A stretch of DNA of 64,000 nt from Phycicoccus sp. HDW14 (GTDB taxonomy: Bacteria > Actinomycetota > Actinomycetes > Actinomycetales > Dermatophilaceae): positions 2,356,001-2,420,000 of the forward strand of contig NZ_CP049935.1 in the NCBI RefSeq assembly GCF_011383005.1, in the 5' to 3' direction. Shown in pieces: positions 49,817-59,026 of the stretch (its first letter is position 1; every line of letters starts with the position of its first letter). The notes under the pieces are model-generated. The model ran no database searches. It was not told where the DNA came from and saw only the letters and a list, made by a program, of their open reading frames with translations. The position numbers and the translations under genes were made by a program.

Positions 49817-52089
49817 TCAGTCCCTCCGGTCGGCGGCGGCCACCGGGGCCCACCGCTCGTGGTCATCCTCAGGCACGGGGGCCGTTCGCTCAACAGGTGG
49901 GCGGGCGGAACCTTCCGCCCGGTCCGGGAGCGCAGCGGGCCGGGGTGCACACCCCACGTGAGGCGACGGCCGACGGGCGTCCGGCGTCGGACGGCCCGCG
50001 CGACGGCCCGGGCCGTCCGCCACGGGCTCGACCCCGCGTCGACGCGCCCCTCCGGCGACCACGCCTCCGCCTCGGCGGCGGCCACCACCGTCGCCGCGCG
50101 CGTGCCCTCACCGGACCGGGCGTCGAGGGCGGTCGCGACCTCGCGGGCGTCCTGCCCGGGGTGCGCCCGCAGCCCGGCGAGGTCGGCCGCGTCGAGCAGC
50201 TCGGCCCACGACCCGCGGGCACCGGCTCGCCGGTGGGCCGCTCGACGACGCGACCGCAGCACGCCGAGGACGAGGAGGGGGGTCGCGACGACGACGAGCA
50301 CGGCACTGCCACCGAGGACGAGCGGCGTGAGGTCCGGGCCCGACCCGGCGGCACCCGGGCCGGCGACCTCGACGGTGACGGCGGTCGACGGCACGGGCGC
50401 CGAGGTCGGGGCGGCGCTCGGGATGGGGGTGTCGTCGGGGACGTCGGGGCCGAGGTCGGCGACGTCCGGCGTCGGGGAGAACGGGACCCAGCCGGCGCCG
50501 GTGAAGTAGACCTCCGGCCAGGCGAGCGCGTCCTCCCCGCGCACCGTCCGGACACCGGTGCGGGTGTCCTGGGTGCCGGGGGTGAAGCCGACGACGACGC
50601 GGGTCGGCAGCCCGACCGCCCGGGCCAGCACCGCGAAGGCCGTGGCGAACTGCTCGGAGCCGCCGGCCTGCGCCCCGGTCGTGCCCTTCGCCCCGAGCAG
50701 GAAGGTCTGGATGCGCCGGTACGACGAGCCCCCCGGCGCCGTGGGGTCGAGGGTGCGGGTCCCGCGCACGGCGGCCTCGACGGCCTTGGCGCGCGCGAAG
50801 GGTGCGCCCGTGCCCTCGACGGCCGACTCGGCGTACTTCTGCAGCCCGTCCGGCAGCCCGGGGGTCGCGAGGAGGCCGGTGACGGCGGTGGCGTCCGGCA
50901 GGCCGGCGGCGGCGGCGGCGGCCTGGTCGGGGGCGTCGACGAGGCCGAGCGCCCGGTACGCGGTGCCGCTCGCGGCCCGGGGGTCGATGAGCGAGCCGGA
51001 GTCGACGTCGACGAGCGCCCCGGCCCGGTCGACGCTCTGCGGGGAGCCGCTCACCGGCAGCCACGGGGCGGGCAGGTTGACGATCGTGACCTGCGCCTCG
51101 ACCTCGGCCTGGCGGTCGCCGGGCGGCAGCGCCGCCTCGGCCTCGCCCAGCGGACGGAAGGCCGAGGGGGCCGCCCACGCCGCGCCGTCGTACTCGGTGA
51201 GGACCGCGAGGTGCAGCGGGAAGACCGGGCCCTCGACGGTGAACAGCTCGCGCTGCGGGTCGCGGGCCCACGCGTCGAGCATCGGCATCGGGTTGGCGAC
51301 GACGACGTCGGTGACCGGCGGCTCGACGACCCGGCGCGGGTCGAAGGCGTCGTCGCGCGCCAGCACCGCCCCGCCGACGACGAGCGGTACGGACACCAAG
51401 GCCAGGGCGACGGACGCGACGACGACGTCGCGGCCCCGCCGGACCGATGCCCCCGCGGCGCCCGAGCGGGCCGAGCGGCTCGGGGCGTCGGCGGCCCCGG
51501 CCGCCACCGCGACCGCGACCGGCCGATCGAGCAGTCCCCAGCCGAGGACGGTGACGACGACGAGGGCCGCGGCGAGCACGCCGTACGGGTCGGCCGTGCC
51601 GGCGGTCAGGGCCGCGGCGGCCACCTGCAGCAGTGCGGCACCGACCGGCGCGCTGGCCCGCAGCCGCGAGGGCCGGGCGAGCCGCACCCCGACGAGCACG
51701 GCCAGCATCCCGGTGAGCAGCACGCTCGGCGCGAGCAGGTCCGGGGCGGCGGGCGCCGGTCGGGGACCGGTGACGAGGCGGGGCACGGCATCGGCCAGCA
51801 GCTGCCACGGCGCCTCGACCGCGCCCGCGTCCCCGGCCCGCAGCAGCAGCGTCGTCCCGAGCACGAGGAGGGCGAGCGCGGCCAGGGTCGTCACGAGCGT
51901 CGAGCTGCGCAGGGCGCGTCCGGCGAGGACGACGAGCACCCCGGCGGCGGCGGTGACGGCGAGCACGACCGGCGGCAGCCATCCGCGGTAGGCCTGGCCG
52001 AGGGCCACCGCGCCGACGGCGAGGACGAGGACCGCCCAGCCGGTCTCGGCGGGGCCGGCGGCGGGCCGCGGCGTCCGGGCGGGGCTCAT
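49817..52089 (-). CDS. TgpA-like transglutaminase-fold membrane protein lacking its catalytic triad
   Basis: About 757 residues. An N-terminal membrane region of six or more helices is followed by an extracytoplasmic transglutaminase-like domain, a further helix (PLVLGGSAVLVVVATPLLVL), and a cytoplasmic tail. At the catalytic positions Cys, His and Asp are replaced: GGSEQFATAF (Ser, about residue 478), DALAWPEVYF (Leu, about 522) and PFSPTPD (Ser, about 538). The scaffold (LARAVGLPTRVVVGF) is intact. The frame loses its stop; a missing C at about 49937 gives the ending APVAAADRRD and a TGA at 49819-49817. Its ATG overlaps the DUF58 stop (ATGA). Confidence 0.83.
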
Positions 52090-53270
52090 CCGTGCACCAC
52101 CTCCCACGCGGCGGCGAGCAGCCCGGCGCTCGCCCCGCGCACGGCCGGCACCGCACCGACCGCGCCGAACGGTGACTGCGGCGCGGGCTCGACCTGGGCG
52201 AGCACCGGCACGCTGGAGGTCGCGAGCACCCCCGCCACCTCGGCCGGGGCCACCGCCTCCCCCGTGACGAGCACGGCGACGTCGAGGTCGCGCGAGCTGA
52301 CCGACGCGACGTGCGGCGAGCCGGCGAGCGCCACCTCGGCGAGCGCGTGCGAGGCGCGCCGGTCGGGCGGCCCACCCGCGCGGGCGGTGCGTGCGGGGAC
52401 GTCGACGTCGACCTGCCCGCTGAGGGTCTGCAGCCGCACGTGCCGGCCGTCGCCGACCGCCCGGTCGACGAGCCCGGCCGCGAAGTCGACGGCCTCCTCG
52501 AAGGACTCCTCGTCGTCGCGGTAGGAGGCGGAGCGGTCGTCGAGCAGGACGAGGACGTGGGGCAGCGCGGGGTCGGCGTCGTCGCGGACCATCAGGGTGC
52601 CGGTGCGGGCGCTGCTCGCCCAGTGCAGGCGCCGCAGGTCGTCACCGGCGACGTACTCGTGGAGGCCGACGAGGTCGGTGCCGCCGAGCTCGACGCGCTC
52701 GTCCTGCCCGGTGGCGGCGCGCCGGGTGCCGCGCGGCAGGGTGTCGAGGCGGACCGGTCGGGGCAGCACGCGCAGCTGGCGGACCTGGCCGACCTCGCGC
52801 ACCACGCCGGCCAGCCCGAGCGGGGCCAGGCTGCGGACGACGAGCGGACCGATGGTCACGAGCCCGCGACGCGGGGTCTCGAGGTCGTAGCCGGCCTCCG
52901 AGGGACCGCCGGCCCGGGGGGCGTCGAGCGGCACCGGACGTGCGACCCCGTCGACGAGGTCGACCGCCTCGCGCCGCAGCGGCAGCCGGGCGCCCGGCAG
53001 GTGGGCGGTGACGAGGCAGCGGGCCGGCGTGCCGCGCTGGACGACGAGCGGCTCGACGGTGCGGGTCGCGACCAGCCGGCGCTCACCGCGGACGGCCGCG
53101 ACCTCGACGAGCACGAGGACGACGAGGGCCGCCCCGATGCCGACCAGCGCCCACCAGCGGGTCGCGACGGCGAGCGCGACGAGCAGCAGCCCGGTGAGCA
53201 GCGCGACGGCGCCGCGGCCGGTCAGCGACGACCGGCGCAGCATCCCCGCGACCTTCGCGCCCCGGGCCAT
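52086..53270 (-). CDS. DUF58 domain protein
   Basis: A 394-aa DUF58 protein: two N-terminal membrane helices (GAVALLTGLLLVALAVATRW, ALVGIGAALVVLVLVEVAAV), a beta-rich middle, then the DUF58 core GGTDLVGLHEYVAGDDLRRLHW (consensus E-Y-x-x-G-D-D-x-R-x-I-x-W) and a VWA-like C-terminal half (VLVLLDDRSASYRDDEESFE). DUF58 proteins work with MoxR ATPases, probably presenting a VWA fold to the AAA ring. It sits between moxR and the transglutaminase-fold gene, the standard order. The ATG at 53270 lies 11 nt after the moxR stop. Confidence 0.9.
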   Translation of the reverse strand: MARGAKVAGMLRRSSLTGRGAVALLTGLLLVALAVATRWWALVGIGAALVVLVLVEVAAVRGERRLVATRTVEPLVVQRGTPARCLVTAHLPGARLPLRREAVDLVDGVARPVPLDAPRAGGPSEAGYDLETPRRGLVTIGPLVVRSLAPLGLAGVVREVGQVRQLRVLPRPVRLDTLPRGTRRAATGQDERVELGGTDLVGLHEYVAGDDLRRLHWASSARTGTLMVRDDADPALPHVLVLLDDRSASYRDDEESFEEAVDFAAGLVDRAVGDGRHVRLQTLSGQVDVDVPARTARAGGPPDRRASHALAEVALAGSPHVASVSSRDLDVAVLVTGEAVAPAEVAGVLATSSVPVLAQVEPAPQSPFGAVGAVPAVRGASAGLLAAAWEVVHG

Positions 53271-53280
53271 CGCGGCGTCC

Positions 53281-54270
53281 TCAGCCCGCCGTGGGCTGGG
53301 GCGCCGGCACCTGCTCGAGCGCGGCACCGAGGACGTCGGCCGTCGTGTGGCCGGCGAGCGCGGCGTCGCGGGTGAGCATCATCCGGTGTGCGAGAACGGG
53401 TTCGGCCAGGCGCTGGACGTCGCTCGGGACGACGTAGTGACGCCCCTGCGCGGCGGCGTGCACCTGCAGGGCGCGGACCAGCGAGCGCAGCCCGCGCGTG
53501 CTGGCACCGAGCCGGACCCGGTCGTCGGCGCGGGTGGCGGCGCCGAGCTCGCGGACGTAGCGCAGGATCGGCTCGGCGACGTGCAGGCGCGAGAGGGCGG
53601 CCGACCAGCGCATGACCTCGTCCGGTCCGCTGACGACCGGCACGTCGGCGACGTCGCCCGCGGTGCTGCCGGGTCGCAGGACGTCGAGCTCGTGCTCGGA
53701 GTCGGGGTAGCCCAGCGCCGTGCGGACGAGGAAGCGGTCGAGCTGGGCCTCGGGCAGCCGGTAGGTGCCGTCGAGGTCGACGGGGTTCTGGGTCGCGACG
53801 ACGAGGAACGGCTGCGGCACCGGGTGCGCGGTGCCGTCGACCGTGACCGTGCGCTCCTCCATCACCTCGAGGAGGGCGGCCTGGGTCTTGGCCGCGGCGC
53901 GGTTGACCTCGTCGGCGAGCAGGACGTTGGCGAACACCGGACCGGGGCGGAACCGGATGGAGCCGTCGGCGGGGTGGAAGACCGTCGTGCCGGTGACGTC
54001 CGAGGGGAGCAGGTCGGGGGTGAACTGCACACGCCGGGCGGTGCCGCCCAGGGCGGCGGCGACGGCCCGCGCGAGGGTCGTCTTGCCGGTGCCCGGCACG
54101 TCCTCGAGCAGCACGTGCCCGCCGGCGAACACCGCGAGGAGGCAGAGGTCGACGACGTGCCGCTTGCCGTGGACGGCGACCTCGACGGCGTCGGCGATGC
54201 GCTCGCGGACGGCACGGAAGTCGGCGACCTCGCTCTCGGTGGCCCACGGGCTCGTGGCGGCGGCGGTCAT
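53281..54270 (-). CDS. MoxR-family AAA+ ATPase
   Basis: A 329-aa MoxR ATPase: Walker A HVLLEDVPGTGKTTLARA, Walker B VLLADEVNRAAAKTQAALLE, sensor-1 VVATQNPVDLDGTYRLPEAQ, and the arginine-finger LDRFLVR region. The ATG at 54270 overlaps the stop of the EssC-like gene (ATGA). MoxR proteins act as chaperones that mature or remodel partners, here likely the DUF58/transglutaminase-fold pair or the secretion ATPase (inference from gene order). Confidence 0.92.
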   Translation of the reverse strand: MTAAATSPWATESEVADFRAVRERIADAVEVAVHGKRHVVDLCLLAVFAGGHVLLEDVPGTGKTTLARAVAAALGGTARRVQFTPDLLPSDVTGTTVFHPADGSIRFRPGPVFANVLLADEVNRAAAKTQAALLEVMEERTVTVDGTAHPVPQPFLVVATQNPVDLDGTYRLPEAQLDRFLVRTALGYPDSEHELDVLRPGSTAGDVADVPVVSGPDEVMRWSAALSRLHVAEPILRYVRELGAATRADDRVRLGASTRGLRSLVRALQVHAAAQGRHYVVPSDVQRLAEPVLAHRMMLTRDAALAGHTTADVLGAALEQVPAPQPTAG

Positions 54271-57200
54271 CGCGGTGCTCCTTCGACGTCGGTGACGGCG
54301 TGGACGGGGGTGACGGCGCCGTCGGCGCACCAGGTCCCCCGCCCGGGGCCGGTCAGCGGCTCCACCGACTGCGTGGGGACCGTGACCGCCATGACCGTAC
54401 CGTCGAGGCCGTCCGGCTGCAGCAGGAGACCGCGGCGCGAACGCCGGACGACCTGGACGACACCGGTGCCCATCGACCGGGTGCGGGCGTCGTCGGCGTC
54501 GGCCGCGACGACCACCGCCACCCGGTGCCCGGCGGCCCGCTCGACGAGCGCCACGAGGCCGGCGAGCTCGGGGCGGTGCTCGAGGTCGCGGTCGAGGCGG
54601 TGGGCGTCGTCGACGACCAGCAGGTCCCAGGCGCCGCCGGTGCGCGGGTCGTCCAGCCGTTCCTCGAGCCAGGCGGCGAGGGCCTCGTGGCCGTCGAGGT
54701 GGGTCGTCCCCTCGGGTGCACCGCGACCGAACCAGGCTGTGGCCGTGGGCGGCTCGCTGCTTCGGGCGGCGAGGGAGGCGACGCCCGCGAGCACCGACGT
54801 GCGGCCCGAGCGCGAGCGGCCGGCGACGAGCACCGGCCCGGCGAGCAGGTCGACGACGAGTGGCGACACGTCGTCGGCGAGCACCCCGACCGCCACCCGC
54901 GAGCCCTCGGGCACCGGCAGCGCGTGGGCCGGCACGAGGGTCGGCATCGGGGGGACGGCCCCGGAGGCGCGGCCGTCGACGGCGGTCCGCAGCAAAGCGG
55001 CCACGGGCTCGAGCTGGGCGGGCTCGACCGTGCCCGCTCCACCGGCGACGGTGGCGACCTGGGCGCGCCGGCCGGACCAGATGGCCGCGCCGGCCGGCGA
55101 CTCGGCGTCGAGCAGCCGGTGCGGGACACCGAGCATCACGTAGTCGTCCTCGGTGGGCATCCGCAGGGTCGCGCGGGTGCCGAACGCGGCGGCCATCGCC
55201 GTCGGCACGCCGCCCCGCCCCGGAGCCGTCGCCGTGACGTGGATGCCGACCCGCCGGCCGTTCTGGAGGACGGTCTGCAGCATGTCGGTGTGCGCCCGCC
55301 GCACCGCGCCACCGCCGTCGAGGAGGTCGAGGAGCGCCGGGAGGTTGTCGACGAGCAGGTGCACGCGCGGCAGCGGACGTCCGGCCCGGGCCAGCGCGGC
55401 GAGGTCGGCGGCGCCGGCGGCGGCCAGGGCGGCCGAGCGATCCTCGACCGTCGCGCGCAGCACCCGCAGGAGCCGCAGGATGCGTCCCACGTGCTGCTCG
55501 CCGACGACGCTGGCCACGGTCGGCAGGGCCTCGAGGACCCCGAGCCCGCCGCCGGCCATGTCGACGGCGTAGACGTACGGCGCCACCCCGCCCGGCGCGT
55601 GCGCGTCGACGAGCGAGGCCGCCGCGGCGACGGTGCGCAGCAGCTCGGTCTTGCCGCTGCCCGAGGCCCCGTGGACGAGCAGGTGGCCGGTGGCGGCGTA
55701 GTCGACGACGAGCCCGGGCTGGGTCTGGCGCTGCGGGTCGTCGGCCCGGCCGAGCGGGACACGGCCGGAGCCGGTGGACGGGGCCGCCGCGACGACCGCC
55801 GCCGGGTCGAGCAGCAGCTCTGCGGGCAGCGCGGGCAGCCACGGGCGCCGCGGAGCCGGGGACCCCAGTCGCTCGTGCGCCGCCCGGATGGTCCGCACGC
55901 AGCGGTCGAGGTCGGTGCGCGGGTCGAGCCGCTCGGACCCCGCCCCGCTGCCGTGGGCCGGCCGGGCGGCGGTGAACGGGCGCACCAGGGCCGCCGCGCT
56001 CTCGGTACGCAGCGGCTCGCGCGCCCCGACCCACGCCGCCTGCACCATCTCGGCCGTCCCGTGTCCGGTGCGCCGCACCCAGGCCCGCCCGGGCGTGCGC
56101 CGCGAGATGTGCGCGGCGTCCGGGGTGTCGATGACGTCGCGGCTGTCCTCGTCCGAGGCGATGCGCAGCGCGATCCGCAGGTCGGTGTTGGCCCGGATGG
56201 CCGGGGTGACCACGCCGGCCGGTCGCTGCGTGGCGAGCAGCAGGTGCATCCCCAGCGAGCGCCCGCGCTGGGCGAGGTTGACCATCCCCTCGACGAAGTC
56301 CGGGACCTCAGCGGTCAGGGCGGCGAACTCGTCGATGCAGATGAGCAGGCTCGGGGGCGCGAGCTCCGGGTGCTCGCGCTCGAGGTGGACGAGGTCCTTG
56401 GCACCGTGCTCGGCGAGCAGCTCCTCGCGGTGGGCGATCTCGGCGCCGAGGGAGGTGAGCGCCCGCTGCACGAGGGCCGGCGTGAGGTCGGTGATGTACC
56501 CGACGGTGTGCGGCAGGTCGGCGCACTCGCGGAAGGCGGCGCCGCCCTTGTAGTCGACGAGGAGGAAGGTGATGCGGCTCGGCGGCGTGTTCGCGGCGAG
56601 CGAGCAGAGGAGGGTCTGCAGCAGCTCGGACTTGCCCGAACCGGTCGTGCCCGCGACGAGGCCGTGCGGGCCGTCCTCGCGCAGGTCGAGGGTGACGACG
56701 CCGTCGACACCGGCCCCCACCTGGGCCCGCAGGCCGGTGCTCGAGCCCCAGCGGCCGATGACCGCCTCCGTGTCGTCGAGGTCGGCGAGGTCGGCCATCA
56801 GGTCGGGGAGCCGGACGCGGGCCGGCAGGGCGGAGTCGGCCGGCAGGACGGCGGCCTCGTCGACCCGTCCGGTGACGAGTCGGGCTGCGCGCCAGGCGTC
56901 CCCGAGGGCGAGGGCGTCGGTGGTGTCGAGCTCGCTGCGGCCGCCGCGGTCGCGCACCGACAGGTGCCGGTCGGTGAGGTCGAGGAGCAGGTCGGTGCTC
57001 GCCGGGACCGTCGAGGCGTCGTCGCCGAGGAAGACGAGGTGCAGCCGGCGCTCGACGGCGACGGCGGCCGCCGCCTCGATGCTGCGCCGCTGGAGCCCGG
57101 CCGCGGAGTCGACGAGCAGCACGGTGTGCCCGTGCCCGCCGTCCTCGGCGAGCAGCCGGTCGAGCAGGCGCTGGCCGTCGGGGGCGCCGACCGCGATCGA

Positions 57201-58565
57201 CGGCTCGCCCCCGACGCGCGGGCGGGCGTGGGGCATCCAGCGCAGCCAGGTCTCGTGGTGCGCGCGGGCCGGGGAGAGCGCCGCCGCGACCGAGACGTCG
57301 ACGGGCGAGTGGTCGAGGCAGACCCGGGCGAGCAGGGCCCGGACGGCGGCGTCGACCTCGTCGGCCGGTCCGACGACCGCGACGAGCCCGCCGAGGGCCA
57401 TCGGGGCGAGCACCGGGGTGTCCGGGATGGTCCGGCGGCGCTCCAGCTCGGCCTGCACCTCCTCGGTGACCTCCTCGTCGCCGCCCTCGCGCAAGGAGGC
57501 CGTGAGCAGCGCCGGCACCGGGCCGCGACCGACCCGGACGGCGAGGAAGTCGGGGCCGTCCTCGCGGCGGACCCAGAGGCTGCCGTCGCGGTTGCCGGCC
57601 CGGCGCAGGAGGACGGGGGTGTCCGGGTGGTCCTCGACCGCGCGGCGGTGCTGCTCGGCCGCCTGCGCGTCGAGCCGGTCGGTGAGCAGGGCGACCCGGC
57701 GCCGCCACGACGCGAGGGCCGCCTCGTGCTCCTTGCGTGCGGCTCGGCGCTGCTGCCACCAGCCGGCGGCCATGACCATCGGCCAGGCGAACACGTAGGT
57801 CAGCGCGAACGGGCTGCGGGTCTGGAGGTAGAGGCCGACGCCCATGACGACCGGCAGGGCGACCATCGCCCACTGCAGCGGCGTCGGCCTCGGCTTCGTC
57901 GGGGGTGAGGGCACCTCGAGGTCGTCGACCTCGAGCGCGGCGCCGAAGCGCGGGCTGCGGTACACGGAGACGGACGCCGGGTCGGCCGCGGCGTCGCGGT
58001 CGAGGACGAAGGTGGTGGCGCCGACGACCACGGGGGTGCCGACGGGAACCGGCGTCGCGCGCGTGACGCGCACCCCGTCGACGAGCGTGCCGTTGGCCGA
58101 GCCCTCGTCGACGACGGTCGGCTCGCCCGTGAGGTCGAGGCGGGCGTGCCGGGCGGAGACGAGCGGGTCGGTGAGCCGGACGGTGGCGTCGGCGGCCCGA
58201 CCGACGACGACCGACGGGGTCGTGATGCCGATGGTGCGCCCGGCGTCCGGGCCGTCGACGACCCGCAGGACGGCGCGCACGTCACGGGCCGGCGCGGGGC
58301 GCTCGAGCCATCCCGTCGGCACGGTGACGACGTCGACGAGGTCGCCCGTGCGCATCGCGCACTCGCTGAGGCGGGTCGCGGCGGGCCAGGGGCGGCCGGC
58401 GCTCGTGGGGACGACGAGCAGGTCGCGGCGGTCCGGGGCGAGGTGGCCGCCGAGCGCGCGGGCCAGGTCGGCGACGGTCGCGTGCGGCTGGGCCTCGACG
58501 GTGACGTCGACGGCCGGGAGGGCGGTCTCCGCGGCGGGGCTGACCGAGAGCGTCCACGAGGGCAT
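54267..58565 (-). CDS. EssC-like FHA-FtsK/SpoIIIE type VII secretion ATPase
   Basis: A 1,432-aa single-chain secretion ATPase. Residues 1-85 look ubiquitin-like (ATVADLARAL, LSECAMRTGDLVDVVTV); about 96-190 an FHA domain (SVVVGRAADATVRLTDPLVS, GSANGTLVDG). Two membrane helices are at about 228-268, then three FtsK/SpoIIIE ATPase domains. Walker A: TTGSGKSEL (about 636) and ASGSGKTEL (about 968) are complete. The third reads RSRSGRTSV (about 1243), with Arg for Lys. Walker B LLICIDEFAAL is in domain 1. FHA plus TM plus three ATPases in one chain resembles Firmicutes EssC more than the split mycobacterial EccCa/EccCb. Intact over 4.3 kb. Confidence 0.9.
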   Translation of the reverse strand: MPSWTLSVSPAAETALPAVDVTVEAQPHATVADLARALGGHLAPDRRDLLVVPTSAGRPWPAATRLSECAMRTGDLVDVVTVPTGWLERPAPARDVRAVLRVVDGPDAGRTIGITTPSVVVGRAADATVRLTDPLVSARHARLDLTGEPTVVDEGSANGTLVDGVRVTRATPVPVGTPVVVGATTFVLDRDAAADPASVSVYRSPRFGAALEVDDLEVPSPPTKPRPTPLQWAMVALPVVMGVGLYLQTRSPFALTYVFAWPMVMAAGWWQQRRAARKEHEAALASWRRRVALLTDRLDAQAAEQHRRAVEDHPDTPVLLRRAGNRDGSLWVRREDGPDFLAVRVGRGPVPALLTASLREGGDEEVTEEVQAELERRRTIPDTPVLAPMALGGLVAVVGPADEVDAAVRALLARVCLDHSPVDVSVAAALSPARAHHETWLRWMPHARPRVGGEPSIAVGAPDGQRLLDRLLAEDGGHGHTVLLVDSAAGLQRRSIEAAAAVAVERRLHLVFLGDDASTVPASTDLLLDLTDRHLSVRDRGGRSELDTTDALALGDAWRAARLVTGRVDEAAVLPADSALPARVRLPDLMADLADLDDTEAVIGRWGSSTGLRAQVGAGVDGVVTLDLREDGPHGLVAGTTGSGKSELLQTLLCSLAANTPPSRITFLLVDYKGGAAFRECADLPHTVGYITDLTPALVQRALTSLGAEIAHREELLAEHGAKDLVHLEREHPELAPPSLLICIDEFAALTAEVPDFVEGMVNLAQRGRSLGMHLLLATQRPAGVVTPAIRANTDLRIALRIASDEDSRDVIDTPDAAHISRRTPGRAWVRRTGHGTAEMVQAAWVGAREPLRTESAAALVRPFTAARPAHGSGAGSERLDPRTDLDRCVRTIRAAHERLGSPAPRRPWLPALPAELLLDPAAVVAAAPSTGSGRVPLGRADDPQRQTQPGLVVDYAATGHLLVHGASGSGKTELLRTVAAAASLVDAHAPGGVAPYVYAVDMAGGGLGVLEALPTVASVVGEQHVGRILRLLRVLRATVEDRSAALAAAGAADLAALARAGRPLPRVHLLVDNLPALLDLLDGGGAVRRAHTDMLQTVLQNGRRVGIHVTATAPGRGGVPTAMAAAFGTRATLRMPTEDDYVMLGVPHRLLDAESPAGAAIWSGRRAQVATVAGGAGTVEPAQLEPVAALLRTAVDGRASGAVPPMPTLVPAHALPVPEGSRVAVGVLADDVSPLVVDLLAGPVLVAGRSRSGRTSVLAGVASLAARSSEPPTATAWFGRGAPEGTTHLDGHEALAAWLEERLDDPRTGGAWDLLVVDDAHRLDRDLEHRPELAGLVALVERAAGHRVAVVVAADADDARTRSMGTGVVQVVRRSRRGLLLQPDGLDGTVMAVTVPTQSVEPLTGPGRGTWCADGAVTPVHAVTDVEGAPR

Positions 58566-58625
58566 CGGCGGGGGTCCTCTCGGGTGGGTGGTGGTGTCGT
58601 TCGGGGACAGGGCTTCTCGACGGAC

Positions 58626-58661
58626 GGGGCGGGGCGCCGGCCCTGGCCGGCACCCCGCCCG
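58626..58661 (-). terminator. Hairpin between the WXG100 gene and the EssC-like gene
   Basis: Arms of 17 nt (58626-58642 and 58645-58661) pair with two mismatches and a very tight loop (so the inner 2-3 pairs open). It lies immediately after the WXG100 stop and 60 bp before the ATPase start. Probably a partial terminator that lets the small secreted protein be made in excess. Confidence 0.5.
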
Positions 58662-58667
58662 CGGCGC

Positions 58668-58931
58668 TCAGGCCGCGGAGACCTTCTCCTGGTCCTCGGC
58701 CTGGGTCTTGATGAGCGTCGAGAACGCCCGCAGCGCCTCGACGACGCTCTGCAGCGCCCGAACCTGGTCGGTGTCCCAGCTCTGCCGGGTGCGGTCGGCG
58801 TCCGGGCCGCGCCAGTCGAAGCCGCGGATGGCCTGGGACAGCTGGGCGGCGGTCTGCTCGAGCTCGCCGGCCTTCGCGTCGAGCACCACGGCGCAGTTGC
58901 GGCCGCCGTCGACGTCCATTCCCTTGAACAT
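58668..58931 (-). CDS. WXG100-family protein 1
   Basis: An 87-aa helical-hairpin protein: a first helix (NCAVVLDAKAGELEQTAAQL), the W-x-G turn FDWRGPDADRTRQSW, and a second helix (QVRALQSVVEALRAFSTLIK) ending QAEDQEKVSAA. This is the size and shape of ESAT-6-like secreted substrates. It lies upstream of the EssC-like gene, the usual location for the substrate of that ATPase. The ATG at 58931 follows GGAGAA. Confidence 0.85.
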   Translation of the reverse strand: MFKGMDVDGGRNCAVVLDAKAGELEQTAAQLSQAIRGFDWRGPDADRTRQSWDTDQVRALQSVVEALRAFSTLIKTQAEDQEKVSAA

Positions 58932-59026
58932 GTCGTTCTCCTTCGTGGTGGTGGGGTCTCCCCGGGTGTGGGTGGTGCGGTGGTCGTGCGGGTGGAGCGG
59001 CTGGGTCAGGTGGAGCGAGCGGCCGG

